A DNA stretch of 64,000 nt, from assembly GCF_024347315.1 (NCBI RefSeq), contig NZ_AP025461.1:930001-994000 (forward strand). The letters are read 5' to 3'. The DNA is from Vibrio atlanticus. Its GTDB lineage: Bacteria > Pseudomonadota > Gammaproteobacteria > Enterobacterales > Vibrionaceae. The first letter of the stretch is position 1, and the number at the start of each line of letters is the position of its first letter. The position numbers were made by a program, and so were the translations under genes. The notes under the pieces are model-generated. The model did no database searches, was not told where the DNA came from, and saw nothing but the letters and a program-made list of their open reading frames with translations. Below are positions 47,321 through 55,389 of this stretch, one piece after another.

Positions 47321-47662
47321 ATGAAATTAGATAAAATCGAAAACAAAAATCGTCGCCTACGCAAGAAATTATACCTAGGTGAATTCGCTATTTTAGGTTT
47401 TGAAGTAAGCTGCACGACTTCGATTGCTGATTTTGACCAGTACGATGTGTTCATTGACGAATTCATCGATTTCATTGATAGCATCGGTCTGTGCTTTGGT
47501 GGTGGTGGCCTTGAGCTGTTTGAAGGTTTCTTATGTTCTATTGAGCGCTACCGTTCAGTAACAGAAGCAGAACAACTGCAAGTTGCACAATGGCTTGAAG
47601 CTCGCGCAGAAGTAAGCAAAGTTGAAGTAAGCGAACTTGTTGACGCAAACTACGCATTCTAA
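47321..47662 (+). CDS. yggL: YggL-family protein (ribosome-associated DUF469)
   Basis: 113 residues from the ATG at 47321; AGAGA lies upstream, and ten more codons to 47291 look non-conserved. It is the small acidic YggL fold: RRLRKKLYLGEFAILGFEVS, then FIDEFIDFIDSIGLCFGGGG, then QLQVAQWLEARAEV. E. coli YggL binds the 50S subunit; its role is not firmly known. Followed by a terminator at 47732. Confidence 0.85.
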   Translation: MKLDKIENKNRRLRKKLYLGEFAILGFEVSCTTSIADFDQYDVFIDEFIDFIDSIGLCFGGGGLELFEGFLCSIERYRSVTEAEQLQVAQWLEARAEVSKVEVSELVDANYAF

Positions 47663-47731
47663 TTTGGTGGTGTATGGTTCGCTCAGCTGAAATCGATTGA
47701 GCTTTCGTGAGAGAACTTTGACACATCAGAT

Positions 47732-47766
47732 AAAAGGCCCAGTCGGTATGTCGATTGGGCCTTTTG
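47732..47766. terminator. Bidirectional terminator
   Basis: AAAAGGCCCA-TCG and CGA-TGGGCCTTTT pair with one wobble around a 6-base loop. Confidence 0.8.
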
Positions 47767-47902
47767 CGTTTGGTCAGCTCAACACCAGACCTCGGGTTTC
47801 GAGTGTTGTAGGTTTCTTCGATTTAGAACCTGTACGACTTGTCCAAGGGGGAGCGAGCAACTTGTTGGAGTGTTTGAAGTAGAATTGGAAATATGCGCTT
47901 TT

Positions 47903-48385
47903 TCAATTCGTCCCGTGACTTAGTGCTCTGTACTTAGCGTCGTTTTCTTCGTTCACTTTTGCATAGAAGTGCAGCAACTCTGTGAGCTCTTTTACCCAAC
48001 CAAATGCTTCTGTCGGTGCTTTCAACAAAATCTTCTCGACTTTGTCACAGTGAGCTTCAAGGCTGATCGCTTGTTCAAGGTTGAACGACATTGCATAGAA
48101 GTGCCAAAGTAATAGGCGAGTCATGCGCTCGATGTTTTGCTGTGAGTTATCCGACTCACTAAACGCAAGATTCACTTCACTCAGCGCGATTGCTGTCATT
48201 CGCAACATCGCATCAAACTTCGCTGATTGCATACGCTCTTCATTGGTCACTTCTTCCTGTTCGAACGTAAACAGTTCCGTCATTGCATCTTCAGGGACAA
48301 GGCGATGAATCATTCTTAAACTAAATTCTTCTAGTTCTTCACGAGGCATGTTGTTTAAGCAAGTTAAAGTGTAATCGCGTTGCAT
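47903..48385 (-). CDS. DUF3069-like cytoplasmic protein, unknown function
   Basis: 160 residues from the ATG at 48385, with AAGAGAA upstream. All-helical and acidic (PREELEEFSLRMIHRLVPEDAM, then IERMTRLLLWHFYAMSFNLEQAI). It resembles a protein family found mainly in Vibrionaceae (DUF3069) of unknown role. No signal peptide or membrane segment. Monocistronic. Confidence 0.7.
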   Translation of the reverse strand: MQRDYTLTCLNNMPREELEEFSLRMIHRLVPEDAMTELFTFEQEEVTNEERMQSAKFDAMLRMTAIALSEVNLAFSESDNSQQNIERMTRLLLWHFYAMSFNLEQAISLEAHCDKVEKILLKAPTEAFGWVKELTELLHFYAKVNEENDAKYRALSHGTN

Positions 48386-48543
48386 GGTGTTCTCTTGGAT
48401 CTGCAAAAAGGTCAGACAGTTTAATGGAGAAGCGAGTTCAGAAAAAGCAGATTTTAGATAAGCCTACGTTTGTAGGCTTATCTATGTACTACAAGCCCTA
48501 AAATTGATGTTTAGGGAAACTGTATTTAGGTTTGAACGCAGTA

Positions 48544-49473
48544 TCAGGCTTTGCTATGGCTTGGCGGTTGATATTGCATAGACTGGTCGTTTCTCATGAA
48601 AATGTTGCTCGCGACCAAGCTGCCGATACAAATTGAACCAAGCGCTAACCAAGTCATCGTATCCGGAATTTCGTTGAACAGTGGGATCGCCAACAAGGTT
48701 GCAACAGCAGGTGTTGCACTACCAAAAGCGGCTGAGCGTTCTGCTCCTAGTGTATTAACAGCATATAGATAAGTGAATGCTGCTATTAAGCCCGCACCTA
48801 CACCTTGCACCGCAGAATGCACGGCAAGCTCTGCAACTGGCCATTGAGCAATTGGTGTTTCCATTAAATGGCTAGGGAGGGTTCCTGTAAAGATAAGGAT
48901 CAGCAACAGCAAGGTGGAACAGAATGAAATAAAACCCGCACTGACAAGCGCATTAAGATTGGCAACACGTGCTGAGATGGTAAACGTCGCCCACATCAAG
49001 CTGCCAAACAAAAACAACACGTGACCTTTGGTATATTCAAAGTTGAAGCTGCTTAAGCTACTTCCCAGAAACAACAATATCCCAAGCGAAACCAGACCTA
49101 AACCAACGACACGGTGTCGGCTAAGCGGCTGCTTAAAAAAGAGTACCGCGATCCCTGTTACGAACAGAGGAAGCGTTCCCGGAACTAAAGCACTTCCGTG
49201 TGATACCGGAACGAACTGCATGGCTGTTCCTGCAACGAGTAAATAAGGTAACCCGCACCCCACAAACATACCGGCCAAGTATCGATTCGGGACAGCAGCG
49301 ATCGTGCTACGTGCTTTCCACACCAAAGGTAATAACGCCAATGCTGGTATGAGGAATCGAGTCAGTGCGATGTCTGCAGGTGTTAAATCTGAATTTGCGC
49401 CGCCTTTAAGAGAAAGGAAAAAGCTCGCCCAGATGAGCAGAGTGACAGTAATTGATAAATAGCCAAGCTTCAT
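48544..49473 (-). CDS. EamA/DMT-family transporter
   Basis: About 309 residues from the ATG at 49473. Ten hydrophobic helices form two EamA repeats (about 5-135 and 145-290), with internal similarity such as ADIALTRFLIPALALLPLV and GAERSAAFGSATPAVATLLAIP. The family exports or imports small metabolites. It is divergent from an Lrp-type regulator with a 149-base spacer, an arrangement common for amino-acid exporters controlled by their regulator. Confidence 0.88.
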   Translation of the reverse strand: MKLGYLSITVTLLIWASFFLSLKGGANSDLTPADIALTRFLIPALALLPLVWKARSTIAAVPNRYLAGMFVGCGLPYLLVAGTAMQFVPVSHGSALVPGTLPLFVTGIAVLFFKQPLSRHRVVGLGLVSLGILLFLGSSLSSFNFEYTKGHVLFLFGSLMWATFTISARVANLNALVSAGFISFCSTLLLLILIFTGTLPSHLMETPIAQWPVAELAVHSAVQGVGAGLIAAFTYLYAVNTLGAERSAAFGSATPAVATLLAIPLFNEIPDTMTWLALGSICIGSLVASNIFMRNDQSMQYQPPSHSKA

Positions 49474-49622
49474 AATAAACAAGGAAAGTGAATGATGATT
49501 AATTATGGGGTACTTGGTGTGCCATAGGTTGGCAATTTTTGTTCTAACTTGAGTTATCGTTGATGATTTCTGCTAATATCTTGCCAATTGTTAATGAATT
49601 TAACCAATAATTGGTATTTGCT

Positions 49623-50081
49623 ATGGATAGGATTGATAGACATCTTCTTGATTTGCTTCAGAAAGACGGCAGGCTAACCACCGCAGAGTTAGCTGATGAA
49701 GTTGGCTTATCGGCTTCACCGTGCGCGAGGCGCATCAAAAGACTGGAAGAAAAAGGGATTATTGATGGTTACCGTGTGAGCCTGTCACGGGAACAGGTCG
49801 GCATCGCAATGAGCGTGTTTGTTGAGGTGAGCTTGAACAACCACCAAGAAGTGTCGATTGATAAATTTGAAAGTGCGGTTGTCGAGATGGAAGAGGTCAT
49901 CAGCTGCCACGTTGTATCTGGGGCTTATGATTACTTGTTAGAAGTTGTCAGCCCTAACTTGATGGCTTACGAAGCATTTACCAGAAAGCTACAGCGACTC
50001 TCCAATGTAAAAGACATACATACCCATCTTGCGATTAGGCAAGTGAAAGGCAATGCGCCACTTCCGGTTTATACGGACTGA
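49623..50081 (+). CDS. Lrp/AsnC-family regulator
   Basis: 152 residues from the ATG at 49623. The HTH (about 1-50, DRIDRHLLDLLQKDGRLTTAELADEVGLSASPCARRIKRLEEKG) is followed by the RAM ligand domain (about 65-145, SCHVVSGAYDYLLEV). It probably senses an amino acid and controls the divergent DMT transporter. Its last codons (VYTD-stop) form the first unit of a 17-bp tandem repeat that continues 100 bases downstream. Confidence 0.92.
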   Translation: MDRIDRHLLDLLQKDGRLTTAELADEVGLSASPCARRIKRLEEKGIIDGYRVSLSREQVGIAMSVFVEVSLNNHQEVSIDKFESAVVEMEEVISCHVVSGAYDYLLEVVSPNLMAYEAFTRKLQRLSNVKDIHTHLAIRQVKGNAPLPVYTD

Positions 50082-50184
50082 CTGTTTATGCGAGCTAACG
50101 GTTTATACGAGCTAACGGTTTATACGAACAAACGGTTTATACGAACAAACGGGCTATACGAACTAACAGTTTATACCGACTAAG
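50066..50184 (+). repeat. 17-bp tandem repeat (seven units) starting inside the Lrp gene's 3' end
   Basis: Seven consecutive units with exact 17-base period. Starts are 50066, 50083, 50100, 50117, 50134, 50151 and 50168. The unit consensus is GGTTTATACGAACTAAC; units four and five are identical. The first unit contains the gene's last coding bases and stop codon, so the array grew from the coding end by replication slippage. No spacers, so it is not a CRISPR. Confidence 0.9.
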
Positions 50185-50300
50185 CCGTAGGTAGGTGACA
50201 CGCTGCCCGATGACATGAGCTGAAAACGAAATGATTTTATGACTAATAGGAAGTACGGTCGCTATTAACGGCTATCTGACGAATGCGGATACGCAACAAT

Positions 50301-50335
50301 AAAAAACGGAGCACCTCGTGAAAGGTACTCCGTAT
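50301..50335 (-). terminator. Terminator of the 80-residue hypothetical gene
   Basis: ACGGAG-ACCT and AGGT-CTCCGT pair, with one bulge mismatch, around a short loop. On the minus strand a T-run follows, 17 bases after the stop at 50352. Confidence 0.75.
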
Positions 50336-50351
50336 ATGATAGGTGCAAAAC

Positions 50352-50594
50352 TTAGTGATACTTAAAGTTAGAGATTGAACAATCCCCGGTTTGAGCGTTG
50401 ATTCTGAATGAAAAAGCATGTGAATGATAATCCACACCGTCATTCCAAATCGTCTCTCCAAATATCTTACATAGCTCTAGCTCACTTACTGAACCGAACT
50501 CTTCCATGTGTTTAGCGACAGATAAAAGTTTACCTCTTATCTCTGCAGTCCCTTCCGTGTTACTCAAGCAGTTGAAAGCCATAGTTTTTTGCAT
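50352..50594 (-). CDS. Hypothetical 80-residue protein
   Basis: 80 residues, unrecognised. Mixed alpha/beta composition with two Cys (MQKTMAFNCLSNTEG..., ending CSISNFKYH). No signal peptide or membrane segment. A modest TAGG site precedes the ATG; an internal ATG five codons in is possible. The terminator immediately downstream supports it being a real transcript. It stands alone between the minisatellite and another unknown gene. Confidence 0.55.
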   Translation of the reverse strand: MQKTMAFNCLSNTEGTAEIRGKLLSVAKHMEEFGSVSELELCKIFGETIWNDGVDYHSHAFSFRINAQTGDCSISNFKYH

Positions 50595-50854
50595 ATTACC
50601 TAGCCAAAATATTTCTTGTTATTAAGTTATATGAATAATCATGATAACAATTTTCTGGCGTTTGTAAATCTATTTTGTGATGAATATCTCACATAGTCGC
50701 TTGCATTGGTCGGAAATTGAACGTCATTGTTGATAGTTACCACATTAGTTTTACAACTTATTGATAAAGCTTTGATTGATTGTATTTCTGAATGTGTTGG
50801 TTTGTTCGAACTATGATTATTGGGATAATCAAGTTAAGCAAGTGAGTAATCATT

Positions 50855-51430
50855 TTAGTTTTGTACATCGTTTATCGGTTGGTTTGTGTGGCGAGCTTCG
50901 TCAATCATCGTCGCTTCTTTACGGTATTTTGAAGAGAGCTGACGAAATTTTTTACTGAGTGTATGAAGATCTTGCGAGAGTGATTGTGAGCTTTGTACAT
51001 GTACCTGTGCACTTTCTGTTTGACGCGGTAGTCTTGCTTTAGCGCAGTGTTTAGCTATGGTTTGCCACGAATGCGTTAGAGACTCCGCTCCATCTAGTTC
51101 TGTAGACACAATATACGCTTGTTTTAATAGAACCTCAGAGACATCATAAGCGGTATGCATATGACTATTGAGCTGCACATTAAATCTTTGTTCGTACTTT
51201 GCCCAAAGCCCAATGATCTGCTTTTCGTTGAAATGTTTAGATAGCAACGTTTGTGATTCATAGGTCGAGAGAACTTGGTTAAATTCTTTGGTGTATTGAT
51301 TATAGCGTTCTTCAAATGATAACTGGCGATCTAACAGTGTTTGCCAGTTTTCACGGTCACAATGGTCTGCTAACGCGATATCGGCACTCAGAGGTACACT
51401 TATAATGACAACCTTCACCAAAAAATTCAT
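50855..51430 (-). CDS. Secreted hypothetical protein with helical mature domain
   Basis: 191 residues with a signal peptide (NFLVKVVIISVPLSADIALA). The mature protein is predicted mostly helical, with two Cys that could form a disulfide (DHCDREN near 24 and AKHCAKA near 129) and Ser/Gln/Lys-rich helices towards the end. No family recognised. Divergent from the SH3-like gene, with 105 bases between. Confidence 0.65.
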   Translation of the reverse strand: MNFLVKVVIISVPLSADIALADHCDRENWQTLLDRQLSFEERYNQYTKEFNQVLSTYESQTLLSKHFNEKQIIGLWAKYEQRFNVQLNSHMHTAYDVSEVLLKQAYIVSTELDGAESLTHSWQTIAKHCAKARLPRQTESAQVHVQSSQSLSQDLHTLSKKFRQLSSKYRKEATMIDEARHTNQPINDVQN

Positions 51431-51535
51431 GATTTACCTCTACTTAACTCGCTCTCTATTAAGAGTATAGATGAGCAGCAACATGAGTTGATGTACACTT
51501 GAAACATACCTAAAACGGAAGAGCTGGTGGATTTG

Positions 51536-52207
51536 ATGAAAAAAGCGCTGATCGCTTTACTTGTGTTATTAATATTGGGCGGAGGAGGGGCTGCATACTA
51601 TTTCTTCGTCATGAAAAAAGACCCCACTCCGCCAGAGAAAGAGGAAGCGCCGGCTGTTGAAGTCGCGGCGCAATCTGAATCTGACCTTGCATCCCTCACT
51701 ACTCCTCAGCCTGAGCCAGAACAGACTGAGTTCTACGTTTTAGATAGAAAACTAAAAGTAGTCGAGCAGCCCGAAATTGATGGTTTGATAACCGACTATC
51801 TTTATAAGGGTGAAAAGGTCGAACTACTAGAGAAGCAAGGCGAATGGGCTCGTATCTCTGACTATATTGTTTTAAAGGAAGGCGGACCACAGACGGCGGA
51901 ATGGATTTCAATGTCTGGGCTATCTAGTGATGAAGTGATTATCTCTGAGCAAGAAAACAGAGAGATACTAGATTCATACTTATCTAAATCCGATGATCTG
52001 AAGCTCCATCAAGAGAAGTTCCGCAACACGGTAGCTAAACTTATCTCTGAAGGGGAGTGCGACCCAAGTGATTTTGAAGAGTTAGGCGGTTGGGTTAAAT
52101 CAGTTAAATACAGTAACCGAGACGTTTATTTTATTTATTGTGGTGGGTTGTTACGTGAAAACAAAATTTATCTTGATGTAAATACGAATGAAACATTTAG
52201 GGAATAG
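51536..52207 (+). CDS. Membrane-anchored protein with an SH3-like domain
   Basis: About 223 residues from the ATG at 51536; a GTG three codons earlier is an alternative. One N-terminal membrane segment (about 5-24, with a Gly run) is followed by a Pro/Glu-rich linker (PTPPEKEEAPAVEV...PEPEQTE). An SH3b-like module spans about 65-125 (LKVVEQPEIDGLITDYLYKGEKVELLEKQGEWARIS...EWISMSGLS). A C-terminal domain with two Cys follows. Such bacterial SH3 domains often bind cell-wall peptides. The exact role is unknown. Followed by a terminator. Confidence 0.75.
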   Translation: MKKALIALLVLLILGGGGAAYYFFVMKKDPTPPEKEEAPAVEVAAQSESDLASLTTPQPEPEQTEFYVLDRKLKVVEQPEIDGLITDYLYKGEKVELLEKQGEWARISDYIVLKEGGPQTAEWISMSGLSSDEVIISEQENREILDSYLSKSDDLKLHQEKFRNTVAKLISEGECDPSDFEELGGWVKSVKYSNRDVYFIYCGGLLRENKIYLDVNTNETFRE

Positions 52208-52324
52208 GAGCCAATTTCTATCTAATATAAGTGTGCTGTTAGCGTTTAATTGGTGTTTGGTTATTAATTAAAATTTGATATGAATATGAGCTTGTAAGGT
52301 TTATGAAAGAACGGTTGAAAGCAA

Positions 52325-52352
52325 AGAAGCCACTGGAATCAGTGGCTTTTTT
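52325..52352. terminator. Terminator between convergent genes
   Basis: AAGCCACTG-GAAT-CAGTGGCTT (52327-52348) with a T-run. Confidence 0.88.
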
Positions 52353-52421
52353 AGAATTGTCCGATTTATCAAACTAGGCCATACATGCAATGACCTCATA
52401 ACCTTTGGAGAGTCGACTCTA

Positions 52422-53621
52422 TTAAAAGAAGGGGGTTACATCAATTCCCGCTTTTGTTGGAGATACTGCTTTTACAATCGTATGCCAGCTGTGTTTTAAA
52501 TCCACATACTTGACATCAATGAAACGTTTATTCTTTCTTGAATAGAAGCATTTAACGACCGGCTCAACAGGCGCATCATCATTTGATGACCAAACGATCC
52601 CAAGATGCCCATTACTCAGTTCAACAATAGCCCCGATAGGGAAAATACCAATGCAATTGATAAATTTGTACACCAATTGTCGGTCTAAGTGATTAGGTGT
52701 CATTGTTAACATGATCTTAAATGCTTCCGCAGGGCTCATCCCTCGTTTGTAGCAACGATCAGCCGTTAACGCGTCATAGACATCCACAATACAAGCCATT
52801 CGACCGTGCTGTGGGATTTGCTCGCCTTTTAGTCCATTGGGGTAACCGGTGCCATCTAATTTTTCATGGTGCATTAAACAGATATCACGGCTAACTTGAC
52901 TTAAGCCTTCGATTTTTTTGATGATAGGTTTAGCAAATACTTGGTGTTGCTTGATGTGTTCAAATTCGTCCTCGGTTAAACGAGAAGGTTTTTGTAAGAC
53001 ATTATCATCGATATGCACTTTACCCACATCATGAATAATCCCACCGATCGCCAATGGTTTTAAATGTTCTTTTCCAAAACCCAAATGCTTGCCAAATGTA
53101 ACCAAAAGTGTGGCTACGTTGACGGAATGTTCAAGCAAATAGGTATCTTTTTTGCGTAATGCGGAAACACATTGCAAAGCATCTGAATTAACAAGTGCAG
53201 ATTCAATGAGTTCATCCGCCCAACCATCCAGTTCATCCGCAACAAATGTGTGTGAATCGAAGGTTGCAGTAATAATTTTTTGGGCAAGACCGCGCGCTTC
53301 TTTAATGATTCGCTCCGCATTTTTTTGTCTTACTTCTCGAGAGACAAATTTGTTGGGAGAGTTTTTATTACTATTTTGTTGGATCTCTGCCGTTTCATCA
53401 TCAGGTACTGGATGAAACTCGCAACCTTTGGCTGAGAGTTTTTTGTCAACCCAGACATATTGAATGCCTTTATTAACTAATGTATCAATTCCTTTTTTTG
53501 AAGACACGCGTCCAGCGTTGGATAAATAAACACGCTCACTTTTCTGAATTGATGTAACAAACATTCCCACAACCAATGTGTCGATGGAAATTTTTACTGA
53601 GTCTTTAAGGTCGAACTGCAT
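52422..53621 (-). CDS. HD-GYP c-di-GMP phosphodiesterase (DUF3391-HD-GYP)
   Basis: About 399 residues from the ATG at 53621. An N-terminal DUF3391-type domain (about 1-125, VSIDTLVVGMFVTSI-like, SKKGIDTLVNKGIQYVWVD) precedes an HD-GYP domain (about 140-330). That domain has the metal-site HD in IIHDVGK, MHHEKLDGTGYPNGL (the GYP motif) and DVYDALTADRCYKRG. All catalytic motifs are present, so it should hydrolyse c-di-GMP. Cytoplasmic; no membrane segment. Flanked by near-identical terminator hairpins on both sides. Confidence 0.93.
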   Translation of the reverse strand: MQFDLKDSVKISIDTLVVGMFVTSIQKSERVYLSNAGRVSSKKGIDTLVNKGIQYVWVDKKLSAKGCEFHPVPDDETAEIQQNSNKNSPNKFVSREVRQKNAERIIKEARGLAQKIITATFDSHTFVADELDGWADELIESALVNSDALQCVSALRKKDTYLLEHSVNVATLLVTFGKHLGFGKEHLKPLAIGGIIHDVGKVHIDDNVLQKPSRLTEDEFEHIKQHQVFAKPIIKKIEGLSQVSRDICLMHHEKLDGTGYPNGLKGEQIPQHGRMACIVDVYDALTADRCYKRGMSPAEAFKIMLTMTPNHLDRQLVYKFINCIGIFPIGAIVELSNGHLGIVWSSNDDAPVEPVVKCFYSRKNKRFIDVKYVDLKHSWHTIVKAVSPTKAGIDVTPFF

Positions 53622-53645
53622 TACATCCAATTAAGTGTTGTCAAA

Positions 53646-53844
53646 AACAGTGTGATTCTAATCCAATTTCTCAGCGAATCTAGTCAAATATTGATTTATT
53701 GTTTCTTAATGCCGAAATTTAATGGTAATAGCCGGAAAATTCATCGAGTTATGCTTCGATCTCGACGATATTGTAAGCTCGGCTAAGCAACAGTGTCGTA
53801 GTCAATCAAACTAGTTGTTCGTTATTAACAGTGTGATTCTAATC
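53646..53844. repeat. 18-bp direct repeat upstream of the HD-GYP gene
   Basis: AACAGTGTGATTCTAATC occurs exactly at 53646-53663 and 53827-53844, 181 bases apart. The first copy is only about 25 bases upstream of the HD-GYP start. It could be a duplicated promoter/operator or the footprint of a small insertion. Confidence 0.6.
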
Positions 53845-53953
53845 GGAATGTCCAGAAAAGGACTATGTAGAAAGCTACTTTGCATGGTGAGTGTGTTGAA
53901 ACCGGTGAAGTAAGGGGGAAATTTATTAATAAGAAAACAAAACGTCAGATATT

Positions 53954-53982
53954 AAAAAGCCACTGAGGTCAGTGGCTTTTTT
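53954..53982. terminator. Terminator, nap side
   Basis: AAAAAGCCACTG-AGGT-CAGTGGCTTTTTT, a perfect stem. It ends the minus-strand nap operon, about 60 bases after the last small gene. Confidence 0.88.
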
Positions 53983-54042
53983 GAGTTAATCCAATCAAAA
54001 CGGATTACACATAGATGGCAAAAGTTGATGCAATCTTGGTTC

Positions 54043-54180
54043 TTAATCGATTTCTTTGTCTTTACCCATAGATAAAATCCAAAGAGAGACAGCAGCAACA
54101 CCTGCAAAGCCACCAAGAATGATAACTGGCATAGCGCTGTAACCTAGGATGTGCCAAATTACGTTCTCTAAAGTACTCAT
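54043..54180 (-). CDS. 45-residue single-pass membrane protein at the 3' end of the nap operon
   Basis: A 45-residue frame starts with ATG at 54180, 11 bases after the napC stop. The sequence (MSTLENVIWHILGYSAMPVI... ending MGKDKEID) has one membrane helix (about 15-37) and a charged C-tail. It resembles the short TIGR02808 family seen beside nap genes in Vibrio. It may be a small subunit or assembly factor for the NapC-linked electron path; the role is unproven. Confidence 0.8.
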   Translation of the reverse strand: MSTLENVIWHILGYSAMPVIILGGFAGVAAVSLWILSMGKDKEID

Positions 54181-54191
54181 TCAATCGCTCC

Positions 54192-54773
54192 TTATTGCCA
54201 GCCTTCAACGCCGTGCATGTCTGGTAGTTTGTGTGCGATACCTTTGTGACAGTCTACACACGTTTTTTCACCAGAAGCTAGCGCTGTCGAGTGTTGTTTC
54301 GCACTACGAGGGCTCTGCTCTGAGAAGTCCATGTAATCGAACTGGTGACAGTTACGACACTCAAGTGAATCATTCTTTTTCAATCGAGCCCATTCGCGTT
54401 CTGCTAAGTGAGCACGACGTGCTTTGAACTTTTCTTCAGTATTGATGGTTTTCGCAATAAAGTGTGCGTATAGCTCTTTAGAAGCCTGAACCTTACGAAC
54501 AATTTTATCTGTCCACTCATGAGGTACGTGACAGTCTGAACAGATAGCACGAACACCAGAACGGTTAGAGTAGTGAATTGTTTCTTGGATTTCAGCAACG
54601 ATAGGTGCGTGACAACCAGAACAGAACTCTTCCGTATTGGTTGCTTCCATACCCGTGTTGAATGCACCCCAGAACAAAAGACCACCCGAGAAACCCAAGA
54701 ACAAAACAACGCCTACCGCTGCTTTACTTGGTGTCGCGAGTCTTTTCCAAAACGCTTTAAGTAATTTTATCAT
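54192..54773 (-). CDS. napC: Tetrahaem cytochrome NapC, quinol dehydrogenase
   Basis: 193 residues. An N-terminal membrane anchor (about 18-38) is followed by four CxxCH haem motifs: CSGCH, CSDCH, CRNCH and CVDCH. NapC takes electrons from the quinol pool and passes them to NapB/NapA in the periplasm. GAGAGG precedes the ATG. It lies 29 bases after napB. Confidence 0.96.
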   Translation of the reverse strand: MIKLLKAFWKRLATPSKAAVGVVLFLGFSGGLLFWGAFNTGMEATNTEEFCSGCHAPIVAEIQETIHYSNRSGVRAICSDCHVPHEWTDKIVRKVQASKELYAHFIAKTINTEEKFKARRAHLAEREWARLKKNDSLECRNCHQFDYMDFSEQSPRSAKQHSTALASGEKTCVDCHKGIAHKLPDMHGVEGWQ

Positions 54774-54802
54774 ATATAGCCTCTCTTACAGTCCGGCTAC
54801 GA

Positions 54803-55264
54803 TTAACGCAGTGAATCTACAGGTTTGAACTCGTTCTCAACTAGCGGTTTAGCATTAGCTTGAGGTACGTGACACTGTAGACAGAAGTAACGACGAGGTG
54901 AAACATCAGCAAGTACCGCATCTTCGCGGTTCATGTAGTGAGTTACACTCACTTTAGTTGCACCCATTTCTTTTGCGTTTTTCCAGCTATGACAAGCAAG
55001 ACACTTGTTAGCGTTAAGAGACACTTCATAGCTACGAATAGTATGAGGTACTAAAGGTGGTTGGTATACGTAGTCACTCTCAAGTACTTGGTCACGAGGA
55101 AACTTTTTGAAGTCATCTGCTGCGCGAGTTGCTTCAAGTTCACTTGCACCACGTAGAGATTCTACGCCACCAATGCCGCCTGGGTTATCCAGCTCAGCTT
55201 GAGCTTGAACTGCACCAGCTAGCAAAAGACCAGCTGATAGTAGGGCAGTAATCAGTTTTTTCAT
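54803..55264 (-). CDS. napB: Dihaem cytochrome subunit NapB of periplasmic nitrate reductase
   Basis: 153 residues with a signal peptide (ending AVQAQA). The two haem motifs are CLACH (about 92-96) and CLQCH (about 132-136). It transfers electrons from NapC to NapA. GGAG precedes the ATG. A 125-base gap separates it from napA; no terminator is evident. Confidence 0.96.
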   Translation of the reverse strand: MKKLITALLSAGLLLAGAVQAQAELDNPGGIGGVESLRGASELEATRAADDFKKFPRDQVLESDYVYQPPLVPHTIRSYEVSLNANKCLACHSWKNAKEMGATKVSVTHYMNREDAVLADVSPRRYFCLQCHVPQANAKPLVENEFKPVDSLR

Positions 55265-55389
55265 GGTTAATTTCTCCGCCTAAAGGCTAATTCTTTGAGT
55301 GGACTACTTCCTTTAAAAAGTAATGAAAAAAGTAGTCGCAATATTAAATACGTTAGATCTTGTATCTAGGTTCGAAAAGCGCTTGGCTC

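Noticed and set aside
50066-50184. Possible CRISPR array
   Set aside because: Units are contiguous with no spacers and are only 17 bases long, so this is a minisatellite.
52325-53982. Similar hairpins flanking the HD-GYP gene as transposon ends
   Set aside because: Each is a self-contained terminator with a T-run, the same GCCACT type also occurs at 17806, and there is no transposase.
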